This document shows, in pieces, positions 33,416-44,209 of a stretch of DNA of 64,000 bases (its first letter is position 1; every line of letters starts with the position of its first letter). The notes below the pieces were generated by a model, which was not told the DNA's origin, did no database searches, and worked only from the letters and a program-made list of their open reading frames with translations. Source of the stretch: Thiemannella venezuelensis (GTDB lineage Bacteria > Actinomycetota > Actinomycetes > Streptosporangiales > Streptosporangiaceae). The stretch is taken from NCBI RefSeq assembly GCF_014203605.1, contig NZ_JACHJJ010000012.1:1-64000 (forward strand), in the 5' to 3' direction. A program made the position numbers and the translations under genes.

Positions 33416-35464
33416 TCAGTTCTGCTCGCTGAGCACCCCTATGACGTACTTGTTGATCCGGCTCGCCGCGGCCTGCGAGACCTCGGTGAAGTGCAGGCGG
33501 ATCTCTGCGCCGTCACCGCCCCTCCTGTGGTGGACGATCTCGGCGCCCAGCGTCAGGACGTCCTCGCCCCGCAGCGGGATGTCGATCTCGACGAGGTCGC
33601 CGTGCTTCAGCGGGGCGTCCCGGCCGGTGGAGCAGTGCGCCCCCGAGGCGCTCAGGTCGAGCAGCTGGACGGGGTGGCTGCGGCCGGCCGAGCGGATCCA
33701 GGTGGCGTCGCCGATCGCCGCGCGCGGGAAGCTGCGCCGTTCGAGCTGGGTGGCCAGGTCCGCCATGGTCGAGATCCGGCGGATCGCCCGGTCCAGATAC
33801 TCCCTGAGCAGATCGACGCTGGAGTGCTGCTGCCGGGTGATGACGCCGACCTGCGCGGTGGCCTCGTCGAGGGTGCCGACGCCACTGGTCATCTCGGTGA
33901 GCGCCACCGCCATGGCGGTGGCGTTCTGCTCCAGCGACCGGATGATGGCGGTGATCTCGTCGGTCGACCGGGTCGTCGTCGTGGCCAGCTCCTTCACCTC
34001 GTTGGCCACGACGCTGAACCCCTTGCCCGCCTCACCCGCGTGAACCGCCTCGATGGTGGCGTTGAGCGCGAGCAGGTTGGTCTGCATGGCCACGCTCGAG
34101 ATGATGTGGGCGATCCCCTCCACCTTGTGCAGGCTCAGCTCGAGCTGCTCGACGGTGTCGTTGGCCCGGCGCGCCTGCTCGACGACGCGGTGGGTGATGG
34201 TGTCGGTCACGCTGACGCGCTCGTCGATGGTGTCGGCCGTACCACGCAGTTCGTCGGTCTTGTCGACGACCACCTGGAGCTCGTCCAGGATGTTCGAGAC
34301 GCTGCCGTTGATCATCTCCTGGGCTCGCTGGCGGGCCTGCTGCTCGCTGAGCTGGCGCTCGGCGTAGGTGACGCGCAGCTGCTCCTCCCGCGCGACGTTG
34401 GCCTGCTCCAGCTCCGCGTCCTGCGCGGCCATCGCATCGAGCATGGTGTCGATGGCCCGTCCCAGCGCGCCGATCTCGCCGCCGTCGCCGGACCGCACGC
34501 GCAGGGTGCGGTCCCCCGAGGCGATGACGGCCTCGGCGGTACGCCGGAGCGGCCCGACCTGCCGCCGGATCCCCCGGCGCACCAGCAGGATCACCGCCGC
34601 GAACAGGAGTGCCGCCGCGATCGCGGTCATCAGGAACATGTCGCGCAGCGCCGTCGTCGCCGTCTCGTGGATCGGGCGGTCGCGTACCGCCTCGATCAGG
34701 ATCGGCTCTCCCTCGACGGCGGGCAGGGCGACGGTCATCCCGATGCGGTCCTCGTCGAGGGCCTTCGTGACGACCTTCAGCTCGCCCAGCCGGCTGGAGA
34801 GCGTGAGAGGGCGCCCGCCCGCCGTCCGGGCCTCGCTCACCCGTTCCACCGGCAGGCCGATCTGCTCGCCGAGTGCGGCGAGGCGATCCTCGCTGAGGGC
34901 CTTGAAGTAGATGAGACCGCCCGCGGGCTCGGCGCCGCTGCCACCGGGATGGCTGGCGAAGCCGCAGTACAGGAACGGCGTGCCGGACGTCGGGACGACG
35001 CCGCAGCGGGCCGACCCCGGGTCGGCGCCGATGTCGAAGAGCCTCCGCAACGACTCGGGCCGGGCCAGGTCGGCCGGGAGCGGGGCGAACCCCGCCCCGG
35101 TCCCGGCCAGCCCTCCGACCCGTACGGTGCCGTCCGGTCCGGTGCCGACGACACCGTCCACACCGTAGATGCGCTGGATGTCACCCGGCGGGAAATCCGC
35201 CTCGAAGGCGGCTCCGTCGGCCTCACGCACATCCGCGAAGGAACTGTCCCAGATCGAGTTGGTCGCCCCGTAGTCGCCGAGCAGGCGGATCTCGTAGTCC
35301 AGCGCGATGCGTATCCGCTGCGCGTTCTGGGCCATCTGGTCGGCCTCGACGCGGTCGAACGCGGTGACCGCGACCTGTCGCTGGGCCACGAAACCGAGCG
35401 CGACGACTGCGACGACGACGAGCCCCGCCAGAGGGGATCCGGCTCTGAGGCGACTGAGTTTCAC
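33416..35464 (-). CDS. Methyl-accepting chemotaxis-type receptor with C-terminal PilZ domain
   Basis: 682 residues. N-terminal membrane helix, extracellular CHASE4-like domain (about 40-270), second membrane helix ([15 protein letters not shown]), HAMP linker, long coiled coil, the MCP hairpin [22 protein letters not shown] with [12 protein letters not shown], then a PilZ domain with RRSFPR and DLSASGA, the two c-di-GMP contact motifs. It therefore could sense an outside signal and the second messenger. No cheA, cheW or flagellar gene is in the window. The combination is unusual for an actinomycete and could relate to motile spores or to non-chemotactic signalling. Confidence 0.85.
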   Translation of the reverse strand: MKLSRLRAGSPLAGLVVVAVVALGFVAQRQVAVTAFDRVEADQMAQNAQRIRIALDYEIRLLGDYGATNSIWDSSFADVREADGAAFEADFPPGDIQRIYGVDGVVGTGPDGTVRVGGLAGTGAGFAPLPADLARPESLRRLFDIGADPGSARCGVVPTSGTPFLYCGFASHPGGSGAEPAGGLIYFKALSEDRLAALGEQIGLPVERVSEARTAGGRPLTLSSRLGELKVVTKALDEDRIGMTVALPAVEGEPILIEAVRDRPIHETATTALRDMFLMTAIAAALLFAAVILLVRRGIRRQVGPLRRTAEAVIASGDRTLRVRSGDGGEIGALGRAIDTMLDAMAAQDAELEQANVAREEQLRVTYAERQLSEQQARQRAQEMINGSVSNILDELQVVVDKTDELRGTADTIDERVSVTDTITHRVVEQARRANDTVEQLELSLHKVEGIAHIISSVAMQTNLLALNATIEAVHAGEAGKGFSVVANEVKELATTTTRSTDEITAIIRSLEQNATAMAVALTEMTSGVGTLDEATAQVGVITRQQHSSVDLLREYLDRAIRRISTMADLATQLERRSFPRAAIGDATWIRSAGRSHPVQLLDLSASGAHCSTGRDAPLKHGDLVEIDIPLRGEDVLTLGAEIVHHRRGGDGAEIRLHFTEVSQAAASRINKYVIGVLSEQN

Positions 35465-35602
35465 GGCGACTCCATCGACCCTCGCACGCCGATCCTGAGG
35501 AGAAGCCCTGCCTGCGGAGAAACCCTGTCTGCGGACCCCGCCGTGCCGTGATCCCGTTGACGGAAGTGACTCCGCCGGTGCTTCCGCCGGGGGACCGGCT
35601 CC

Positions 35603-37174
35603 TTAGACCGGCAGTTCCACGGTGGCGACCTCCATGACCTCGGTGGTGCTGGCGGTCTCCCAGCGCACGGAGACCGGGCCGTCCAGCGACAGGGTGGCGA
35701 TGGCGTTGGAGAACCAGGGGCCGTCGGTGATCCGCCACTTGACCGGGGGGCGCGGGATCTTCGCCAGGCGGGCCAGCAGGCCGCCGATCAGGGTGGCGAC
35801 GCCGAACTGGGCGACGATGTTGGCGAGCCGGAGGACACGGCTCAGCGGGTTGCGGATGGGCGAGCAGACGAGCTGGTAGATCGGGTGCTTCCTGGCCTTC
35901 GCGGCATACGAGTAGTGGATGTCCCCGGAGAGGATGATCACGGGCTTGCCGGTCCGGGCCAGCAGCCGGGACAGGTCCTCGAAGGAGCGGCGGAAGGCCG
36001 ACCAGTGCTCCAGGTCGAAGGTCTGGCGCAGCCACTCCGACCAGCGGGCGATCCGCGGGCCCCAGGCGCCCTGGGCCAGCGCCTCGTTCCAGTTCTGCAC
36101 GTGGTGGATGCCGGCCGGGAGCAGGAACGGCACCGAGGTGCCGATCACGAAGCGCTCGACGCCCTCCCCCGCCAGCTGCCCGGTGAGCCACTCCCACTCC
36201 ACGGGGTCGAGCATCCGCCGGTCCCCCGGGGTGAGCTGCCGCGCGCACCGCGAGTCGAGCATGATCAGGCGGGTGGTGCCCAGGTCGCGGGCGTAGCTCC
36301 ACCGGCTGTCGGCGGGGACGGCGTCGGCGTGCGCGGCGAAGGTGTCGAGGATCTCGGCCCCGTCGCCCTCGGCGGCGCACAGCTTGCCGAGCAGGCCGTC
36401 GGCGTCGCGCTCGGCCGGCGACAGGTTGCCCAGGTGCTGGTAGATCCAGTAGGCCCCGAGCCCGGCGACCACCCGGCGCGGCCACCACTCCACCTGGGCC
36501 ATCTTCGCGCGCCAGTCGGAGGAGGTGTTCCAGTCGTCGCGGAGGTCGTGGTCATCGAAGATCATTCCGGTGGGCACGGTGGAGAGCAGCCAGCGGATCT
36601 CCGGGTCGGTCCAGGCCACCCGGTACAGCTCGGCGTACTCCTCGAAGTCGGCGATCTCGGTCTTCGGCTCGTCGTCCCTGCGGTTCTTGATGAACTCCAG
36701 CATCTCGGCGGAGGGCTCGTCGGCGTAGACCTGGTCGCCGAGCAGCAGCAGCAGGTCGGGCCAGTCCTGCTCGGGGGCCTCCATCATGCGGCAGCCGTAC
36801 GCGCGCAGCACGTCGACCCCGTGCGAGATCGTGTGGACCACGTCGTGCGGCACGCTGGTCCGGCAGGAGCCGAACATCACCTTCCGGGGGCCGTCCGGGC
36901 CGAGCAGCCGGATCCGGCTGGGCGGATGGTCCGGCAGCGGCCAGACGCGCTCGGAGCCGAGACGGACCTCGTAGGCTCCGCCGCCGGCCAGGTCCACGAT
37001 CGCGTAGTGGTGGCCGTGCACGGTGAAGGTCCGCGCGCTCGCCCGCGTCTCCCCGGCCTCGACCGTCACCTCGCACGGCTCGCTGGTCTCCACCCAGACC
37101 GAGGCGCTCCGCTCGTCGACATAACGCAGCAGCGGCCCGACGACAAGTTCCGGCACGTTCACCCTCCCAGACAC
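35603..37174 (-). CDS. PhoD-like alkaline phosphatase / phosphodiesterase
   Basis: 523 residues. Metallophosphatase motifs: FGSCRTS, LLLLGDQVYADEP, MIFDDHDLRDDWN, and VIILSGDIHYSYAA. The N-terminal fibronectin-like domain of PhoD is present (GPLLRYVDERSASVWVE). There is no Tat or Sec signal, so the enzyme is probably cytoplasmic, unlike secreted PhoD. Substrate unknown; phosphodiester or phosphomonoester hydrolysis is expected. Confidence 0.85.
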   Translation of the reverse strand: MSGRVNVPELVVGPLLRYVDERSASVWVETSEPCEVTVEAGETRASARTFTVHGHHYAIVDLAGGGAYEVRLGSERVWPLPDHPPSRIRLLGPDGPRKVMFGSCRTSVPHDVVHTISHGVDVLRAYGCRMMEAPEQDWPDLLLLLGDQVYADEPSAEMLEFIKNRRDDEPKTEIADFEEYAELYRVAWTDPEIRWLLSTVPTGMIFDDHDLRDDWNTSSDWRAKMAQVEWWPRRVVAGLGAYWIYQHLGNLSPAERDADGLLGKLCAAEGDGAEILDTFAAHADAVPADSRWSYARDLGTTRLIMLDSRCARQLTPGDRRMLDPVEWEWLTGQLAGEGVERFVIGTSVPFLLPAGIHHVQNWNEALAQGAWGPRIARWSEWLRQTFDLEHWSAFRRSFEDLSRLLARTGKPVIILSGDIHYSYAAKARKHPIYQLVCSPIRNPLSRVLRLANIVAQFGVATLIGGLLARLAKIPRPPVKWRITDGPWFSNAIATLSLDGPVSVRWETASTTEVMEVATVELPV

Positions 37175-37492
37175 TCCAGGCCGGCGGAGCCCTTCCAGCG
37201 GGCCCGCCGTACCGGCACGCCCCGTTCCGGTGCCCGGTCATCCCACCCGATAACAACGGATCATCAGCTATGCCTAGAAAAGGATAAACATCAGCACAAG
37301 AGGGATATCCATCCTCACCGGATCCCGGTGGGACGCCCCGGCGACCGCGCCGGGCATCGGGGACCGTCACGAACGGCCGGGCGACACGCGGGCTCCCGCC
37401 GCCCGGATACGACGGGGACCGACCGGGCGGTTCCGGACGGGACGGGCACGGACTCGCACCCGCCCCGCCCGGAAGACCCGGTCCGGCGCGGT
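37175..37492. other. Intergenic stretch upstream of the phosphatase gene
   Basis: 318 bases with no convincing gene. The part near 37250-37310 is AT-richer and likely holds the phosphatase promoter (several GGATAA-type words and a GGATATCC palindrome). The rest is GC-rich filler without a clear hairpin. Confidence 0.4.
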
Positions 37493-38044
37493 CTACCGGG
37501 AGAAGACTCCGCTCAGCACGCCCCCCAGCACCTCGGTGGGGCGCTGCTGCTCCCCGTGGAGAGAGGTCACGGCGACGAGCGCCCCGGTGGCGCCGGGGAC
37601 GACCCACTGCATGACGCGCAGCTGCCGCTGCGCCTTCGCGACCTCGGCGGGGGTGTCCTCTCCCGGTTTCACGCCGCCCTCGGCCGGGACCTCGCCCGCC
37701 TGCTCGAGCGTGGCGCCGAGCTTCCTGCTGTAGGCGGTGGCGGCCAGCGCCGCGGTGGTCAGCGCCAGTTTGAGCATGGAGCTGGATCCCACACCGCGCT
37801 GGCGGGCGACGCGCCCCTTGTTGGCCATCAGCAGGCCCGTCGCACCGACGAGGTGCATGGCGATGCCCGCCAGGTTGACCGGCGTCCACCGGTCCCATCC
37901 CGCGTTCGCCACCCGCGTACGCTCGCGCCTGTCACTGACCTTGGAAGATGCGCCGTTCAGGCCGACGGCCCCCATCAGCGAGCCGCCGAACCAGATCGCC
38001 ATCCCGATGTCGTGCATGCTGCGTATGACGGTGTTGCGTTGCAT
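37493..38044 (-). CDS. Conserved hypothetical membrane protein
   Basis: 183 residues with three to four hydrophobic segments. The N-terminus SMHDIGMAIWFGGSLMGAVGLNGAS is distinctive; the middle contains LAGIAMHLVGATGLLMANKGR, then a hydrophilic acidic loop (EVPAEGGVKPGEDTPAEVAKAQRQ) and a last membrane helix. I recognise this as a widespread actinobacterial membrane family without assigned role. Adjacent genes give no clear functional hint. Confidence 0.7.
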   Translation of the reverse strand: MQRNTVIRSMHDIGMAIWFGGSLMGAVGLNGASSKVSDRRERTRVANAGWDRWTPVNLAGIAMHLVGATGLLMANKGRVARQRGVGSSSMLKLALTTAALAATAYSRKLGATLEQAGEVPAEGGVKPGEDTPAEVAKAQRQLRVMQWVVPGATGALVAVTSLHGEQQRPTEVLGGVLSGVFSR

Positions 38045-38200
38045 GTGACCCCCCTGTCACCGGTAACGGAGTCGCGGTCCCCTTACCGGCACCACCATGC
38101 CGGTACCGCGACGAAAGGTCGTTTACCCGGATTGCGACATGAGATCCGCGCATGTCCCGACTTTCGAGAATGGATCATCTCCGGGTCCGGCGATGCGGCC

Positions 38201-38275
38201 TCACGCGACGCTCGACTCGACGTCCACACCGCCCGGCAGCGCCTTGGAGGAGGGGCAGTGCCGGTGCGCCTGCCC
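38201..38275 (-). pseudogene. Possible C-terminal remnant of an OsmC/Ohr-type protein
   Basis: The reverse-strand frame ends AHRHCPSSKALPGGVDVESS followed by Val-Ala and a stop; the HCPxSKALxGG-V-V pattern resembles the peroxidatic C-terminus of OsmC-family hydroperoxide reductases. Upstream residues are Pro/Arg-rich and unlike the family, and no complete gene fits. A decayed gene is the simplest reading; chance resemblance is possible because the match is only about 20 residues. Confidence 0.4.
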
Positions 38276-38390
38276 GGCCGGGCGGACGGCCGGCGACCGG
38301 CCGGACGGATCCTCGCCGCCGCGGCCTCCGGCCACCGGCGTGGACGTCCGCTCCGGGACCACTCCAGATCGGCGGTCGTCCTCCGGGAAG

Positions 38391-38407
38391 CCCGCCATAT
38401 TGGCGGG
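38391..38407. promoter_or_regulatory. Palindrome CCCGCCA-TAT-TGGCGGG
   Basis: Perfect seven-base arms around TAT, about 195 bases before the gdh start. Could be a regulator site or a short hairpin; no partner assigned. Confidence 0.4.
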
Positions 38408-38601
38408 TTCCTTTCCCCGCCCCGAGGCGCTTTCCTCGATGACAACAGATCAGCCGGTAAGTGGGGAAACACACAAAGATCAGCCACCGAAACGCAACAT
38501 GTCCACCTTGGCGTGATCAACACCCCATAACTACGCTGATCATGACAAACTGCCACGAGCGGAGCAATGGCGCTCCGCTCACCGTATGGAGGACTCCCTT
38601 C

Positions 38602-39888
<1,287 letters not shown>

Positions 39889-39900
39889 CGGCCACCGGAT

Positions 39901-39932
39901 CCGCCGGGACCCACCCCACCGGGTCCCGGCGG
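39901..39932. terminator. Hairpin between convergent gdh and GGDEF-EAL genes
   Basis: Perfect 12-base arms CCGCCGGGACCC / GGGTCCCGGCGG around an eight-base loop, 12 bases after the gdh stop and 29 bases from the end of the convergent gene; probably works in both directions. Confidence 0.7.
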
Positions 39933-39961
39933 GCCCGGTCCCCGGTGGAAGAAGCCCTCCG

Positions 39962-42319
39962 TCAGGCGGCGTTCCGCCACGGGGCGGTGTCCAGCAGCTC
40001 GTCGACCCGCGGGGCGGGGACGGGCGGCGAGAACAGGTAGCCCTGCGCCAGGGGGCGCCCCATCTGCTGCAGCAGGGCGGCCTGCTCGGAGGTCTCCACG
40101 CCCTCGACCACGGTGTCCAGGTGCAGGCTGGCCGAGAGCTCCATGATCGCCTTGGTGAAGGCCTGCGTCTGGTGGGGCCCCTCCTCCGTCAGCGCGATGG
40201 TGAACGAGCGGTCGATCTTGAGGACGTCCACCGGCAGGGTGCGCAGGTAGGCCAGGGACGAGTAGCCGGTGCCGAAGTCGTCCAGGGCGATGCGCACGCC
40301 GTGCTCGCGCAGGGCGTCGAGGACGCCGATGAGGCGCTGGGTCTCGGCCGGGGTGGTGGCCAGCAGCATGCTCTCGGTGATCTCCAGGGTCAGCGCTCCC
40401 TCGGGCAGCTCGTGCCGGACCAGCGTCTCCAGGACCATGGCGCCGAAGCCGTCCTCGCGCAGCTGGCGGCCGGAGACGTTGACGGCGACCGAGATGCCGT
40501 ACCGCTCGTGCCAGCGGCGCGCGTCGGCGCAGGCCTGCTCCAGCACCCACCGGCCGATCGGGACGATGAGGCCGGTCTCCTCGGCGACGGGGATGAAGAT
40601 GTCCGGCCGGACCGGCCTGCCCCCGGTGGGAGTCCAGCGCAGCAGGGCCTCGACCCCGCAGATGTCACCGTCGATCAGGTTCACCACGGGCTGGTAGTTC
40701 AGGGTGAACTCGTCGCCCGCGAGCGCCCGGCGCAGCTCGGCGGTGAGCCGGGTGCGCTCCAGCTGGGCGTCGCGCAGCCCCGGCTCGAAGACGGCGATCT
40801 GGTCCTTGCCCGCGTTCTTGGCCGCGTACAGCGCCAGGTCCGCGTTGCGCAGGGCCTCCGACGGACTGTCGACGCCGAGCCCGGCCAGGATGCCGATGCT
40901 GGTGGTCAGGTGCAGCTCCCGGGCCTCCAGCCGGTAGGGGGCCCGCACCGCGGTCAGCACGCGCCGGGCCAGGGCGAGCGCCTCCTCGGGCGTCGCCTCG
41001 GGCAGCAGCAGGGCGAACTCGTCGCCACCGAGGCGGGCCAGGATCCGGCCCGGGGCCTCGACGGTGTTCAGCCTCCGGGCCACGTGGGTGAGCAGCTCGT
41101 CCCCGATCGGGTGGCCGAAGGTGTCGTTGACGTCCTTGAACCCGTCCAGGTCCAGCAGGAGCAGCGCGGGCGGCCGTATGCCGGGAAGGGAGGAGGAGGC
41201 GATGATCGTGTGCTCGAGGGACTGGCTGAGCAGGGTCCGGTTGGCCAGCCCGGTCAGCGGGTCGTGCAGGGCGCGGTGCGAGAGGCTGCGCTGGAGCGCC
41301 TCCTGCCGGCGCAGGGCGACGCCCAGCTCGGCGGAGCGCTCCTCCGCGAGCCGCGCGAGGGTGTTCAGGCGCAGCACCAGCAGTACGGCCAGCATCACGG
41401 TCAGCGCCGTGTTCATCAGGCCGTCGAAGAAGTGGCCCGACCCGGAGGACTCCAGGGACGCGTGGCCGAGTCCGGAGACCAGCGGGCTGAGCAGCGCCAG
41501 ACCCAGGAAGGCCATCACCCGTCCCCGGCTGGACACGACGGGCGTGCGCAGGCGCCTCCCGGCGGCGTCGGGGTGCAGGACGGCGGCGCCGGACAGGACG
41601 GAGAAGCCCAGCCAGCCGAGCGTGGCGGCGGCGCCGGAGGACCGGCCCGCCACCTGGTCGACCAGGTAGGCGCCGTCTCCGGCGAACAGGGACAGGTAGG
41701 CGGCGCCCAGCAGCCGCAGCCACGGCGCGCGGCGGTTGTCGAACGCCAGCCGCAGGAGGATGCCGACGGCGAACAGGTCGATGACGGGGATGGCGACCGC
41801 GAACGCGAGGTCCGCGCCGGTGCGCCCGCTCGCGTCGATCAGCGGGCCGATCAGGAAGGTCCACAGCGGCATCGCCACGCAGACGGCGATGATGCCCGCG
41901 TCCAGCAGCCCGGCCCCGCGCGAGCCCTCGGCCCGCAGGCTGAGCATCGTCAGCGCGACCAGCGACAGGGCGTAGGTGGCCAGGGTGCCGGCCCGGTACA
42001 GGTCCATGGACCCGGGGATCTCCAGCCAGACCCAGCCGACGCCCCAGGCCAGGGTGGTCGAGAGCCAGGCGGAGACGGCGGCGACGCACAGCAGCCGCCA
42101 CGGCCACAGTCCGGTGAGCCCGTTCCTGCGGGCACCGGTCAGGACGGCGGCCGCCGAGGCCCCCTGCGCCAGCACCCACGCCAGCACGTCCAGTGCCGGG
42201 GAGACGGAGGCGAGGAACGGGGTCGCCGCGGTCAGCGCGGTGGCCGCCAGGAGGTAGACCAGCCAGAGCCGGGAGGCTCCGGTGAGGCGCGAGAGGGCGG
42301 AGGGGAACACCTCGGGCAC
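39962..42319 (-). CDS. Membrane GGDEF-EAL c-di-GMP enzyme
   Basis: 785 residues from GTG 42319, chosen because a strong GGAGGTGAG lies seven bases upstream. About ten membrane segments fill residues 1-320. The GGDEF domain is intact (ARLGGDEFALLL) with DPLTGLANRTLL and LDLDGFKDVNDTFGH; no inhibitory RxxD site stands five residues before it. The EAL domain has GVEALLRW, NVSGRQLRE, EITESMLL and DDFGTGYSSLAYL, so all main catalytic residues seem present. The protein could both make and degrade c-di-GMP. The PilZ-bearing receptor at 33416 is a possible local responder. Confidence 0.9.
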   Translation of the reverse strand: MPEVFPSALSRLTGASRLWLVYLLAATALTAATPFLASVSPALDVLAWVLAQGASAAAVLTGARRNGLTGLWPWRLLCVAAVSAWLSTTLAWGVGWVWLEIPGSMDLYRAGTLATYALSLVALTMLSLRAEGSRGAGLLDAGIIAVCVAMPLWTFLIGPLIDASGRTGADLAFAVAIPVIDLFAVGILLRLAFDNRRAPWLRLLGAAYLSLFAGDGAYLVDQVAGRSSGAAATLGWLGFSVLSGAAVLHPDAAGRRLRTPVVSSRGRVMAFLGLALLSPLVSGLGHASLESSGSGHFFDGLMNTALTVMLAVLLVLRLNTLARLAEERSAELGVALRRQEALQRSLSHRALHDPLTGLANRTLLSQSLEHTIIASSSLPGIRPPALLLLDLDGFKDVNDTFGHPIGDELLTHVARRLNTVEAPGRILARLGGDEFALLLPEATPEEALALARRVLTAVRAPYRLEARELHLTTSIGILAGLGVDSPSEALRNADLALYAAKNAGKDQIAVFEPGLRDAQLERTRLTAELRRALAGDEFTLNYQPVVNLIDGDICGVEALLRWTPTGGRPVRPDIFIPVAEETGLIVPIGRWVLEQACADARRWHERYGISVAVNVSGRQLREDGFGAMVLETLVRHELPEGALTLEITESMLLATTPAETQRLIGVLDALREHGVRIALDDFGTGYSSLAYLRTLPVDVLKIDRSFTIALTEEGPHQTQAFTKAIMELSASLHLDTVVEGVETSEQAALLQQMGRPLAQGYLFSPPVPAPRVDELLDTAPWRNAA

Positions 42320-42426
42320 GATCTGGCTCACCTCCTTCGCCGTCCGTCCTGTCGTGGGCACAGTGACTCGGAACCCACCATCGGTCCGGCGCGGAGGATC
42401 CTGAGCGTTTCCGTCCGGCCGGGGGC

Positions 42427-42897
42427 TCACGAACGGGCGTGGCCCCGGGGCGACGGCGGGGAGTCCGGCCCGTCCAGAACGCTGACCAGCCGTTCCAGCT
42501 CGCGCATGAGCCGCTCGGTGCGCTCCAGGCCGTAGGCCGCCTCGATCACCCGGTGGTGCCCGGCCACCCCGCCCTCCACCCGGGCGAGCAGCTCGGCGCC
42601 CCGGTCGGCGAGGAAGACCGCGACCCTGCGGCGGTCGGCCGGGTCGTGTCCCCGGTAGACCAGCGAACGGTCGACGAGCCGGTCGACCGCCTTGGTCAGC
42701 GTCGGGTGCGGCATCAGCACGGCCTCGGCCAGTTCGCCCATGGAGTGGCCGCGGCCGTCGGCGAGGCCGCGCAGGATGCGCCACTGCTCGACGGTGACGT
42801 CCTCGGCCGCCAGCGCGGCGGCGAGCCCCCGGTTGACGCTGCGCTCGGCCCGGCTGAGCAGGTAGGCGAGCGAGGATCCCAGCCCGGTCGTCACCAC
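42427..42897 (-). CDS. MarR family regulator
   Basis: 156 residues from GTG 42897 with GGGAG six bases upstream. Winged helix: VEQWRILRGLADGRGHSMGELAEAV, then MPHPTLTKAVDRLVDRSLVYRGHDPADRRRV, the family wing with Asp-Arg-Arg. Divergent from the AmiC-like gene with about 110 bases between starts, so it may regulate the amide genes. Confidence 0.88.
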   Translation of the reverse strand: MVTTGLGSSLAYLLSRAERSVNRGLAAALAAEDVTVEQWRILRGLADGRGHSMGELAEAVLMPHPTLTKAVDRLVDRSLVYRGHDPADRRRVAVFLADRGAELLARVEGGVAGHHRVIEAAYGLERTERLMRELERLVSVLDGPDSPPSPRGHARS

Positions 42898-43007
42898 GTG
42901 GAGCTCCCGTCTGCATCCCGGTTGGACAACGGACCTGCCGGGCCCGTCTCCACGGGAGGATACTCGGCTCCGTGGCAGAAGCCGTCCCAGGAGGAGCCGT
43001 CGCAACC

Positions 43008-44075
43008 GTGATCACCCCCTTGGAGGCGCGGCTGCTCGGGACGTCCGCGCTGCGCGTCGGGCTCGTGGTCCCGGTCTCCGGGGTGCTCGGGCTGGTCGGG
43101 CCGTGCGCGATCAACTGCGCGATCCTGGCCGCCGACGAGGTCAACCGCGCGGGCGGGATCCTCGGCAGGCAGGTCGAGCTGGTGCTCGTCGACGGCGGCC
43201 GCCCTGCGGAGCTGGTCGCGGCCGAGACCGGCGCGCTGGTGTCCGCCGGAGCCGTCGACGCGGTGGCCGGGACCTGCGGCAGCGACGTGCGCGTGGCGGT
43301 GGTCCGGGCGCTGGCCGGGCGGGTGCCGTTCGTCTACGCCCCGCCGTACGAGGGGGGCGGCCACGCGCCCGGCGTCTACTTCCTGGGCGAGACGCCGGAG
43401 CGGCAGCTCGGGCCCGGCATCGACTGGCTGGTCGCCGGCCGCCGCGCCCGCCGCTGGTACCTGCTCGGCAACGACTACGTCTGGCCGCGCCTGGTCCACG
43501 CGGCGGCCAGACGGCGCCTGGCCGGGCACGGCGCCTCGGTGGTCGGCGAGCGGCTGGTGCCGTACGGCGTGCGGGCCTTCGCCCCCCTGCTGGAGGAGCT
43601 GGCCGCCGCGCGGGCCGACGCGGTGCTGCTCAGCCTGATCGGCAGTGACCTCGTCGCCTTCAACCGGGCCTTCGCCGCGGCGGGGCTGCCGTGCGCGCGG
43701 CTCTGCGGGGCGCTGGAGGAGCACGGCCTGCTCGGCGTCGGCGGTGACACGACCGGCGAGCTGTACGGGGCGATGGGCTACTTCGCGAGCATGGTCACCG
43801 AGGAGAGCCTGAGTCTGGGCGAACGCTACACCCGGCGCTTCGGCCCCACCGCGCCGCTGCTCAACGGGCACGGGCAGGGCTGCTACGAGGCGGTGCTGAT
43901 GATCGCCGCGCTCGCCGCCCGCGCCGGGACCCTCGCGGTGCCCGCGGTGGACGCGGCCGCCGACGGCGCGTCGATCGTCACGGCGCGCGGACGGCTGACG
44001 CTCCGGGGCCGGGGCGTGCGGCGGCACGCGCATCTCGGCCGGGCCGACGGGCTCGACTTCGACATCATGTGCTGA
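43008..44075 (+). CDS. AmiC/UrtA-like periplasmic-binding-fold protein without signal peptide
   Basis: About 355 residues, Leu/Ile/Val-binding fold (Peripla_BP_6): RVGLVVPVSGVLGLVGPCA, AADEVNRAGGILGRQVELV, FVYAPPYEGGGHAPGVYFLGE and RRWYLLGNDYVWPR match the pattern of AmiC, the cytoplasmic amide sensor, and of UrtA. No signal sequence or lipobox, so it should be intracellular. GTG 43008 has AGGAGGAG 11 bases upstream; GTG 42972 in frame is an alternative. With a permease and a formamidase downstream it probably senses an amide. No AmiR-type antiterminator is nearby. Confidence 0.78.
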   Translation: MITPLEARLLGTSALRVGLVVPVSGVLGLVGPCAINCAILAADEVNRAGGILGRQVELVLVDGGRPAELVAAETGALVSAGAVDAVAGTCGSDVRVAVVRALAGRVPFVYAPPYEGGGHAPGVYFLGETPERQLGPGIDWLVAGRRARRWYLLGNDYVWPRLVHAAARRRLAGHGASVVGERLVPYGVRAFAPLLEELAAARADAVLLSLIGSDLVAFNRAFAAAGLPCARLCGALEEHGLLGVGGDTTGELYGAMGYFASMVTEESLSLGERYTRRFGPTAPLLNGHGQGCYEAVLMIAALAARAGTLAVPAVDAAADGASIVTARGRLTLRGRGVRRHAHLGRADGLDFDIMC

Positions 44076-44209
44076 ACGGCGTGAGGACGCGGCGTGCGAG
44101 GGCGGAGCGCGGGACCGCGAGGAGATCATCCAGAAGCTTCCAATAGAAATCTTTTCCTTTTCAAGGATTAGCTCTAGGGTACGGCTGCCCCCTTCGTCAA
44201 GGAGCCGCC
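44076..44209 (+). promoter_or_regulatory. AT-rich promoter region before the permease
   Basis: Around 44130-44185 is a sharply AT-richer stretch with CCTTTTCAAGG (an imperfect dyad) and TAGGGT as a possible -10. It suggests the permease and formamidase have their own regulated promoter. Confidence 0.45.

Larger units (their letters stand above)
38045..38601. other. Long intergenic region before the glutamate dehydrogenase gene
   Basis: 557 bases. It contains a probable OsmC-family gene fragment (38201-38275), a CCCGCCA-TAT-TGGCGGG palindrome (38391-38407), and an AT-richer 38440-38600 section that should hold the gdh promoter. No complete gene is convincing. Confidence 0.5.
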
